Source: Ramlibacter tataouinensis (GTDB lineage: Bacteria; Pseudomonadota; Gammaproteobacteria; Burkholderiales; Burkholderiaceae_C). Taken from it: a stretch of DNA of 64,000 nucleotides. Each line of letters starts with the position of its first letter. Position 1 is the stretch's first letter. The notes below the pieces were generated by a model. That model made no database searches and was not told the origin of the DNA. It saw nothing but the letters and a program-made list of their open reading frames with translations. The position numbers were made by a program, and so were the translations under genes. Where the stretch lies: the NCBI RefSeq assembly GCF_001580455.1, contig NZ_CP010951.1:1302001-1366000 (forward strand), in the 5' to 3' direction. Shown here in pieces: positions 1 through 7,900 of the stretch.

Positions 1-1
1 G

Positions 2-31
2 GCGACGAAGATGCTGTGGACCTACGCGTAA
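2..31 (+). CDS. 3' end of an unidentified gene (partial)
   Basis: The first bases can be read as the last nine codons of a plus-strand gene, ending in Ala-Thr-Lys-Met-Leu-Trp-Thr-Tyr-Ala and a TAA stop at 29-31. Nothing upstream is visible, so the frame is only supported by the absence of a better explanation and by the next plus-strand gene starting about 45 bases later. No family can be assigned from so few residues. Confidence 0.25.
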   Translation, partial: ATKMLWTYA

Positions 32-77
32 GTCGCTGCCCGGGGTGCAGAATGGGCTCAACTCCCGGGCCCATCCC

Positions 78-368
78 ATGCCAAGCAAGACCTTCAGCGG
101 CGGCCGCATCCGCAAGGCGCACTACGACAGCGCCTCGCGCCAGCTCGACCTGCACTTCGAGAACCAGTCGATCCTGGCCTACAAGCACGTTCCGGAAGAG
201 GTGTACCGGCGCCTGTGCAGCGCGCCCAACCCCGCGACCTACTGGGAAGACCGCATCGCGGAGGAGTATCCGAAAGGGACGCCGATGACGTCGAGCGCGC
301 ATCCGGAAGGCGGCCGGACACTGAGCGACCTGTTCGGCGAGCTGGACGACAAGAAACCCGGCGAGTGA
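78..368 (+). CDS. KTSC domain-containing protein
   Basis: This is a 96-residue cytoplasmic protein. Residues about 5-65 match the KTSC pattern: a Tyr-Asp-Ser start of a small beta sheet, then a DLHFENQSILAYKHVPEEVY stretch, and ending in RIAEEYP. KTSC domains are small folds often found alone or fused to lysyl-tRNA-synthetase-like and nuclease proteins; their function is poorly known. The C-terminal 30 residues are acidic and probably flexible. I chose ATG 78 because it sits just before the domain; a GTG at 45 is possible. No strong ribosome site is seen before either start. Confidence 0.75.
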   Translation: MPSKTFSGGRIRKAHYDSASRQLDLHFENQSILAYKHVPEEVYRRLCSAPNPATYWEDRIAEEYPKGTPMTSSAHPEGGRTLSDLFGELDDKKPGE

Positions 369-430
369 AGCGGGGCGCGCGCTTCCGCCGATGGCCGCCG
401 CCGCCCAGCACCCTCAGCGCAGGCCGCCCC

Positions 431-646
431 TCAGCGTCGGGCTTCCAGCGAACGAAAGGCGATGCCCCGTGCTGCGCGCCGCTCGCGCGCGAGTTCTTCC
501 GTGAGCCCGGGGTATTCGCGCAGGAACGCGGTCTTTTCTTCCTCGGCCCGCTGCCGCGCCTCGCGCGTGATGCCCTGGATCAGCAGCGCCACGAGGATCA
601 GCAACATGAAGGCGAACACGACAAAAGCGATGTCAGCGGACTGCAT
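431..646 (-). CDS. Small single-pass membrane protein
   Basis: A 71-residue protein with one hydrophobic helix (about residues 6-26, rich in Ala, Phe, Leu and Ile) followed by a charged, probably helical cytoplasmic tail rich in Arg and Glu. No family is recognised. The start at 646 has an AGGTG ribosome site at good spacing; an in-frame GTG at 655 is an alternative. It lies directly downstream of the zinc-ribbon gene on the same strand (gap under 20 bases), so the two are probably co-transcribed. Confidence 0.6.
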   Translation of the reverse strand: MQSADIAFVVFAFMLLILVALLIQGITREARQRAEEEKTAFLREYPGLTEELARERRAARGIAFRSLEARR

Positions 647-661
647 GAACAGCACCTGACG

Positions 662-859
662 TCAGGCCAGCCAATCGGACATCGCCCGTTGGGCACCGCC
701 GGCTTCCCTGGCGGCACCCGGTTGGGGCCGCGCCAGGACATCAGCCGGCGGGCGCTGGCGCGTAGTGGGCAGGCCGCATTGCTCGCAGAAGTTCGCCTGT
801 GTCCGCAGCGGCGAATTGCAGTAGCGGCAATTGTCGGGGTGGGCGGTGGTGTATTGCAT
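662..859 (-). CDS. Small zinc-ribbon protein
   Basis: A 65-residue protein with two CxxC knuckles (C11/C14 and C25/C28) spaced like a zinc ribbon, followed by a Pro/Ala/Arg-rich disordered tail. The ribbon implies metal binding and structural folding; the role is unknown. The frame stays open upstream of ATG 859 without another clear start codon, so the N-terminus is uncertain. It precedes the small membrane protein gene on the same strand and probably forms an operon with it. Confidence 0.6.
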   Translation of the reverse strand: MQYTTAHPDNCRYCNSPLRTQANFCEQCGLPTTRQRPPADVLARPQPGAAREAGGAQRAMSDWLA

Positions 860-931
860 GCCCAGATGATTGCCGGGCAGCCGGGAAATCCACTGTGAGT
901 TGTGAGCCCGCGTCTTGTGCGGTCGTTCACA

Positions 932-956
932 GGAAGCCGCCGGGCGTTCGGCTTCC
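932..956. terminator. Possible hairpin terminator
   Basis: An inverted repeat GGAAGCCG / CGGCTTCC forms an 8-bp stem with a 9-base loop just downstream of the pepF stop. No run of T follows on either strand, so a classical Rho-independent terminator is not proven. Confidence 0.35.
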
Positions 957-976
957 CTCCGGGCCGCGCCGAACCC

Positions 977-2776
977 TCAAAAACTCGCTTCGAGCTCCGC
1001 GACCAGCTGGCCGACGTAGCCGACCGCATCGCGCAGCGGCAGCGGTGAGGCGAGGTCGATGCCCACCTTGCGCATCAGCTCCAGCGGTTGCAAGGTTCCG
1101 CCCGCGCGCAAGACATCGAGCCAGCCCGTCATGACCGCGGCGCCTTCGCGCTCGGCCTTCTGCGCCAGGCAGGTGGCGGCCACCAGGCCGACCGAATAGG
1201 TGTAGGGGTACAGGCCGAAATAGTAGTGCGGCTGTCGCATCCAGGTCATCGCGGCACCCTCGTCGATGACCAGGGTGTCGCCCCAGAATCTGGCGAGGAT
1301 CGCGGCCTTGCGCTCGTTCAGCAGGTCCGCGGTCACCGGCGTCCCGCTTTCGGCCAATCGGTAGACCTGGCGCTGCAGCTCGGCTTCGAGAAGGTGCGTG
1401 ACGAAGTTGTGGTGGTAGGTGCCCAGGACCTGCATCAGCACCCAGCGCCGCATGCGCGGGTCGCCGCCGCGCGCCAGGATCTGCCGTGCCAGCAGCACCT
1501 CGTTCATGATCGACGGTGCCTCGACGAAAGGCATCGCCGGGCGCGTGTTGACGTAGCGCTGGTGGCGGCCGGCCAATGCGAAATGGCCGGCGTGGCCCAG
1601 CTCGTGGGCGAGCACGAAGGCGTCGCGCATGGAGCCCGCCCAGGTCATCAGGATGTAGGGATGCACGCCGTAGGGTGAGGCGCAGAAGGCGCCGGAGGAC
1701 TTGCCGATGTTGTTCGCCCGGTCGATCCAGCGCCGTTCGAAGGCGTTGCGCACGGTGGCGACGTAGTCCTCGCCCATCGGCGCCAGTGCCTCCAAGATCA
1801 AAGCGCCGGCTTCCTCGAAAGAGATCTTCGGCGTATAGCCCGGGTCCAGCGTGGCCTTGAGGTCGCAGTACAGCAGCTCATCGAGCCCGAGCACCCGTTT
1901 GCGCAGGCGGGCATAGCGGCGCATGTGCGGCGACAGTTCCGCCTGGATCGTGTCGAGCACGGTCGTGTAGAACTCGAACGGCACCTTGTGCTCGTGCAGC
2001 AGGAAGCGCTCGGCGCTGGCATGGTGGCGTGCCCGGGCCAGCACGATGTTCTTGCTCACCTCCGTCGCGAACGTGGCGCCGAAGGTGTGCTGGTACGGCT
2101 TCAAGCCCTGGCAGAACGTCTTCCAGGCGGCCCGGCGCACGCCCACCTCGGGCGACCCCTCGTAAGTCCACTCGTAGAGGTTGAAGGAGTTCGGCTGCGA
2201 CGCCCCGGCAGGATCCGTGAACGGCTCGAACCGCATGTCGCTCGCCTTGGCGCGGTTGTAGATCATCGCGGGTGCGCCCAGCACCTCGCCGAGTGCCGCC
2301 AGCACGCGCTCGGTCTCCGGCGAGAGCATGTGCGGCTTCAGGGCCTCCAGGTCCCGCAGGTCCGTCCGGTGCACTGCCAACCCCGGCTCGGCCTGCAGGT
2401 ACCGGTCGATGGTGCCGCCCGGCAAGGCCAGGATCTCGGTGTCCACGAACTTGATGGCGGCCTCGACGCGCGCGCCGAGGCTGTTCGCCTGCGCCAGTGC
2501 CGCCTGCCGCTGCGGGTCGCGCCCGTCCTCGGCGTTGCGCAGGCCGGCGTACACGCTGGCGCGCTGCAGTCGCGCGAGCAGCGCGTCGCGGGCATCGAGG
2601 CAGGCCAGCAGCTGGGCCGCGCCCTCGCCGAGCCGGCCCTGGTAGCCCGTGATGGTCGGCAGGGCGCGCTCGATGCCCTCGCACTCGGCCAGCCAGGCTT
2701 CCCTTGAGGCGAACAGATCGTCCAGGTTCCAGGTCTGCGCGGGGTCAACCTCGGCGCGAGTCATGAGTCTCTTCAT
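977..2776 (-). CDS. pepF: M3 family oligoendopeptidase F
   Basis: A 599-residue cytoplasmic zinc metallopeptidase that cleaves short peptides. The catalytic HExxH is visible as H391-E392-LG-H395 within VLAHELGHAGH, with a downstream Glu about 25 residues later (SIMNEVLLA) as the expected third zinc ligand. The length fits the PepF branch of family M3 (about 600 residues), and the N-terminal helical domain is present. No signal peptide is seen. Two starts compete: ATG 2776 and ATG 2764, the latter having a GAAGAGA ribosome site. The gene follows pbpC on the same strand after 61 bases; a functional link is not obvious. Confidence 0.93.
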   Translation of the reverse strand: MKRLMTRAEVDPAQTWNLDDLFASREAWLAECEGIERALPTITGYQGRLGEGAAQLLACLDARDALLARLQRASVYAGLRNAEDGRDPQRQAALAQANSLGARVEAAIKFVDTEILALPGGTIDRYLQAEPGLAVHRTDLRDLEALKPHMLSPETERVLAALGEVLGAPAMIYNRAKASDMRFEPFTDPAGASQPNSFNLYEWTYEGSPEVGVRRAAWKTFCQGLKPYQHTFGATFATEVSKNIVLARARHHASAERFLLHEHKVPFEFYTTVLDTIQAELSPHMRRYARLRKRVLGLDELLYCDLKATLDPGYTPKISFEEAGALILEALAPMGEDYVATVRNAFERRWIDRANNIGKSSGAFCASPYGVHPYILMTWAGSMRDAFVLAHELGHAGHFALAGRHQRYVNTRPAMPFVEAPSIMNEVLLARQILARGGDPRMRRWVLMQVLGTYHHNFVTHLLEAELQRQVYRLAESGTPVTADLLNERKAAILARFWGDTLVIDEGAAMTWMRQPHYYFGLYPYTYSVGLVAATCLAQKAEREGAAVMTGWLDVLRAGGTLQPLELMRKVGIDLASPLPLRDAVGYVGQLVAELEASF

Positions 2777-2837
2777 CAGCCGAGTATCACCGGAGGGTCA
2801 TTGTCCTGTCGAGTCGGAAACCGTCAGCGCCGCCGCG

Positions 2838-4961
2838 TCACTTCGCCCTCGGCTGGCCCGCGCCGCCCGCGACCTTCAGGCCGGCCCCGCGCACTTCGAT
2901 GCGCACCTCGTCGAGCACCGCCCCACGCTCATCCGTGAGTTGGATCAGGTGCCGCCCGGGCCAGGGCAGCCAGGCGGCCTGCGCCCCGCGGGCGAACTCC
3001 CGGCCGTCCACGCGCCAGCGCACCGCGGGACTTCCGGCCGTGAACTGCAGCCGTTGCCGCGCGGCCGGGATGTCGGGATCGAGCGCCACGATGGTGCCTT
3101 CGGCCGGCGAGCGGATGTGGCGCGAGGCGCGCTCGTCGTGCACGGCCACCAGCGCCTGCTCGGTGCCGGCGAGAAACCACTCCTCGCGCGCCGCTTCCAG
3201 GGCATCGGCGAACTGCACCCGGACGCGAACCAGCCCGGGCGGCGGCGCCGGCGCGCGCGACGGCAGGTCCGCATGCAGGTGACGCATGACCGCCGCCCAG
3301 ACCGGCGCGGCGCCGCTGGTGCCGCTCACGTCGTGCATGGGCGCGCCGCTGGCGTTGCCGACCCACACCCCCACCGTGTAGCGCGACGACCAGCCGACCG
3401 CCCAGTTGTCGCGCATGTCCTTGCTGGTGCCGGTCTTCACCGCCGTCCACATGCGCGTGGCCAGCAGGCTGTCGGTGCCGAAGGTGCGCGCCCGCGCGTT
3501 CGGATCGGACAGGATGTCGCCGACGATGAAGGCCGCCGCCGGATCGATCGCCTGCGCCGCCGGTGACGCCGTCCGCGTCCAGCGCACCGGCGCGAAGCGC
3601 CCGCCATTGGCCAGGGTGCGATACGCATTCGCCAGCCCCAGCAGCGGCACTTCGGCGCTGCCCAGCGCCAGGCTGTAGCCGTAGTAGTCGCCCGAATCGC
3701 GCAAGGGAAGGCCCGCGGCCTGCAGGGTGCGCGCCATCGCTTCGGGCGTCACCATGACGAGCGCGCGCACTGCCGGGACATTCAGCGATGCGCCCAGCGC
3801 TGTGCGCGCCGACACCCAGCCCTTGAAGTGATGGTCATAGTTCTGCGGGATGTAGAGGCCGGCGGCCGTCGGGATGGCGGCGGCCGAGTCATCGAGCAGC
3901 GACGCCGCCGTCAGCCTGCGCTGCGCGAGCGCCTGCGCGTACAGGAAAGGCTTCAGCGTGGAGCCCGCCTGCCTCAGGGCGGTGACCCCGTCCACCTCCT
4001 GCGCATCGCTCAGGTCGCCGGACGAGCCCACCCAGGCCAGCACCTCGCCGCTGGCGTTGTCGAGCACGACCACACTGCCGTCCTCCACGCTGCGCTGCCG
4101 CAGCTCGCGTAGATGCTGCCGCAAGCTGGCCGATGCGAAGCGCTGCACATCGGCGCGCAAGGTGGTGCTGATCCGCGCCGGCGCGGCGGGCGTGCCGCGC
4201 AGCAGCATGCGCGCGAAGTGCGGCGCGATGCCTTCGCTGGGGGCGAAGGCGCGCCGCGCCAGTGCGGCCTCGGTGCGCACCGCGATGCCCGCGCACTCGC
4301 GCAGGCCCTGCGCCTCGCGCAGCGCCGCGCAGGCGCGCTGCGCCACCTGGTGCGCGCCCGCATTGGGGGCGCGCACCAGCACCGCCGCGATCGCGCCCTC
4401 CTCGGCGTCCAGCCCGTGCGGCGCCTTGCCGAACAGCGTGCGCGAGAGCGCATCCACGCCCACCAGTTCGCCTCGGAACGGCACCAGGTTGAGGTAGGCC
4501 TCCAGGATCTGGTCCTTGCGCCAGAGCGTCTCCAGCCGCGTCGCCGCCGCGGCCTGCGTGATCTTTTGTCCCACGCTTCGACCGCCGGGACTGCGGCCGG
4601 CTTCGTCGAGCAGGCCGGCCAGCTGCATGGTGATGGTAGAGGCGCCGCGCGTGCGGCGGTTCCAGAGGTTGGCCCAGGCCGCGGCCGGCACGGCGCGCCA
4701 GTCGACGCCGCTGTGCTCCCAGAAACGGCGGTCTTCGGAGTAAACCAGCGCCGTGAGCAGCGCGGGCGACACATCCGCCAGCGGCACCCATTCGCCCCGG
4801 CGCACGTTCATGTCGGTGCGCACCCGCTGCAGGAGCTGGCCGTTGCGATCGAGCACCAGCGTTTCGGAAGCGCGCCAGTCGCCGCGCACTTCCTCGAACG
4901 AGGGCAGGGCCTGCGCCTGCAGCGCGCAGGCAAACAGCAGCGTGGCCAGCCAGCGCTTCAC
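2838..4961 (-). CDS. pbpC: Penicillin-binding protein 1C
   Basis: A 707-residue bifunctional class A penicillin-binding protein that polymerises glycan strands and carries a transpeptidase domain in the periplasm. A signal/anchor is at residues 1-18. The GT51 motifs SEDRRFWEHSGVDW (E76) and TITMQLA are visible; the transpeptidase nucleophile lies in S334-T-L-K337, followed by SLN and K509-TGTS. The C-terminal 90 residues form the beta-rich BiPBP_C domain typical of PBP1C. The start is GTG, overlapping the stop of the upstream alpha-2-macroglobulin gene by 4 bases (GTGA), so the two are translationally coupled. This pairing is widespread in Gram-negative bacteria. Confidence 0.95.
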   Translation of the reverse strand: MKRWLATLLFACALQAQALPSFEEVRGDWRASETLVLDRNGQLLQRVRTDMNVRRGEWVPLADVSPALLTALVYSEDRRFWEHSGVDWRAVPAAAWANLWNRRTRGASTITMQLAGLLDEAGRSPGGRSVGQKITQAAAATRLETLWRKDQILEAYLNLVPFRGELVGVDALSRTLFGKAPHGLDAEEGAIAAVLVRAPNAGAHQVAQRACAALREAQGLRECAGIAVRTEAALARRAFAPSEGIAPHFARMLLRGTPAAPARISTTLRADVQRFASASLRQHLRELRQRSVEDGSVVVLDNASGEVLAWVGSSGDLSDAQEVDGVTALRQAGSTLKPFLYAQALAQRRLTAASLLDDSAAAIPTAAGLYIPQNYDHHFKGWVSARTALGASLNVPAVRALVMVTPEAMARTLQAAGLPLRDSGDYYGYSLALGSAEVPLLGLANAYRTLANGGRFAPVRWTRTASPAAQAIDPAAAFIVGDILSDPNARARTFGTDSLLATRMWTAVKTGTSKDMRDNWAVGWSSRYTVGVWVGNASGAPMHDVSGTSGAAPVWAAVMRHLHADLPSRAPAPPPGLVRVRVQFADALEAAREEWFLAGTEQALVAVHDERASRHIRSPAEGTIVALDPDIPAARQRLQFTAGSPAVRWRVDGREFARGAQAAWLPWPGRHLIQLTDERGAVLDEVRIEVRGAGLKVAGGAGQPRAK

Positions 4962-7900
4962 CGGCCCGCCTCCACCTTCACCCGCGCGTTGGGCGCCTCA
5001 CCGAACATCTCCGGCGCGTACATCGCTTCCACGCGCGTGGGGGGCAACGCGAACTCGCCCGGGTTGTTCAGTCGCATGGTGTACTCCACGCTGAAGCTGC
5101 CCTTGGGCACGTACTCGTAGTAGCCGCGGAAGGCCTCGAAACTGCGTTCCTCGAACGCCGCCCAGGCGGAGCCGGCCTTTCTCTCACCGCGCGTGGCGAT
5201 GGCCGAGTCGCGGCCCAGGCCGCTGCCGAGCAGGGTGGCGCCGCCCGGGATCGGGTCGGACACCACCACCCAGGTCATGTCGGTGGCGGCGTTCACCTCC
5301 AGCTTCACGCGGGCGACGTCGCCCCGGCTCCACTTGCCCGCGACCGCCTGCTCCACTGGCGTGATGGTCTTGCGGATCTGGTAGCCGGCGAAGAACGGCG
5401 ACTTCAGTTCGACCGCCGCCACCGACTGGATGGTGAGCCACGGCTTGCCGGTGCCCTGCTGCGTGACCGCCAGCGACGACTTGCCGGGTTCCTGCGGCCA
5501 GGCGAGCATCATGGCGTTGTTGCGCAGCATGCCGGGCGCGGCGGGGGCGCCGAACAAGCGGGTCTGGTGCGGCGCGCCGTCGGCGCTGGCCGTCGTGACG
5601 CGGTCCACCCGCGACCAGTCGACGCTGGCGCTGGTGCCGCCCAGCGCCGCGCGCGTGGTGCCCGCCACCGGCACCGATTCGAACTTGCGCGAGAACTTCT
5701 CCAGCGCCAGGCCGCCCCACAGGTTGGCGGTGGTGGTGTGCCAGGCGCCGCGTTGCTGCCGCCCGATGAAGCCGTTGGCCAGGCGCCCCATGTCGTCCTT
5801 CCAGGCCGGATCGTCGAGCACGCTGAGGATCAGCCGCGCGGTGTTGACGTCGCCGTTGGCCATCAGCCACCACCAGTAGTCCTCGCGTTCGGTGCTGAAG
5901 ACCAGCTTGGTGCCCTGGTACGACAGGCGTGCCTTCAGGATCGTGGCGGCCTCCGCCAGGCGCTGTTCGCGCTGCGGCACATCCTGCACGCGGCGCAGGA
6001 TGTTCAGCCAGTCGATCACCGCGCTGGTGGGCCACTCGTTCGGCGCGATGGTGACGCTGCCCAGCAGGCGGCCCTGCGCCTTGCCGTAGCGCGAGAGCGC
6101 CTCGATCGCCGCCAGCTTGCGCACGTCCAGGTCCTTGCGCGGCGCCCAGAAGTTGCGCTGGATGCGGCCCTCGACGAAGGCGACCAGGCCGTTCTCCATG
6201 GGGGCGCGCAGGTCGTCCGGCAGCGCGAAGCCGGGATCGATGGCAGAAGCCTCGTGCGTGGCGGCCAGCACATAGGCCGTGAGCGCGTCGCTGCCGCGAT
6301 CGGACTCGCCGTCGCGCGGCGGGAAGTAGCTCGCCAGGCCGTCGCGGTCCAGGTAGGTCGGCAGCTGCGCGGCCACCGACTGCCACATCCTGGCGTCACG
6401 CAGGCCGATCGCCTTGCTGGCCTTTTGCTCCAGGCAGACGAAGGGATAGGCGGCGAACCAGTCGCGCACCCCGGTCAAGCCTTCGGCCAGCCGGGGCTGC
6501 AGCGCCAGCCGCACCCCGCCGCGGCCCGGCTGCGCGTCGGCCGGCAGCGCCACCTCCAGGTTGTAGGGGCCGTCGAGCTGCACCAGGGTGGCTTGCTGCA
6601 CGGTGAGCGGCACCGCCGGCACGATGCGCTGCGAGGCCTTGAGCGCATCGCGCGCGCCGCCCAGCGTGTCGCGCGCCTCCAGCTCCCACAGGATGGCCTC
6701 GTTGCGCGTGAACGCGAGCGCAGCCGGCGCGATCACGTTCCAGGCGACATCGCGCGCTTCGCCGGCCGGGATGTCCACCGTCTGCGGCGCCAGCGCGAGC
6801 AGGGTCGCGCGCGGCGCGACCTCCACCTTCATCGGCTTGGCGGTGGTGTTGCGCAGCGTCAGCTGCGCACTGAAGGCATCGCCCTCGCGCACCAGCGGCG
6901 GCAGTCCGCTGATGATCTGCAGGTCCTGCGTGGCGCGTATCGTGGCCTGGCCGGTGCCGAACAGGCCGGTGCCCATGTCGGCCACCGCGACGATGCGGAA
7001 GGCGGTGAGTGCATCGTTGAGCGGCACGTTCACCGTGGCCCGGCCCTGCGCATCGAGCTGCACCCTGGGGTTCCACAGCAGCAGGGTGTCGAGCAGCTCG
7101 CGTTGCGGGCTCTTGCCGCCGCCACCGCCGGCAGCGACCGCCTTGCGGCCGTAGTGGCGCCGGCCGATGATCTCCATCTGGGCGGTGGAATTCTCCACGC
7201 CCCAGCTGCGCCGCCGCAGCATGGACTCGAGCAGCTTCCAGCTCTCGTTGGGCATTAGCTCCAGCAGCGCCTGGTCCACCGCGGCCAGCGCCACTTCCGC
7301 GTTGGCCGCCGGCTGCCCATTGGGCTGCGTGACCTGCAGGCTGACCCGGGCCGTGCCGCGCACCGCATAGGCTTCCTTGTCGGGCTTGACGCTCACGGCC
7401 AGTTCATGCGCCTGGTGGCCGACGCGGATCTCGGCCAGCCCCAGGCGGTACGCCGGCTTGGACAGGTCGACCAGCGCCGTCGGCGCCACGTAGTCGCGGC
7501 CCTCGAAGCGGAACGCATGCCACCATTCGCGCGGCGACTTGTAGCCCCAGGTGAACAAGCTGTACCAGGGCACCTCGCGCAGGCGCCCGCGCAGCACCAG
7601 CACGCTGACGTACACGTTCGGACTCCAGCCTTCTTCGATGCGCAGCACCACCGTGGGATCGTCGCCGCGCAGCTGCATCACCCGCGAGGAAATGACGCCC
7701 TCGCGCTCCACCGTGACCAGCGCGGTCGCCTGGCGGAACGGCATGCGCACCTGGAACTTCGCGGTCTCGCCGGGCTGGTAGCTTTTCTTCTCGGGCAGGA
7801 CGTCGATGCGGTCGCTGTTGTCCCCGCCGAACCAGAGTTCGCCCTGCCGGGTCACCCACAGCGAGGCTGCGGCCTGGCTGGCGAGGCCTTGCGGATCCTT

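Noticed and set aside
5567..7258. Long plus-strand open frame opposite the alpha-2-macroglobulin gene
   Set aside because: It is a shadow frame caused by high GC; composition is Arg/His/Gln-rich with no domain, while the minus strand has a complete protein.
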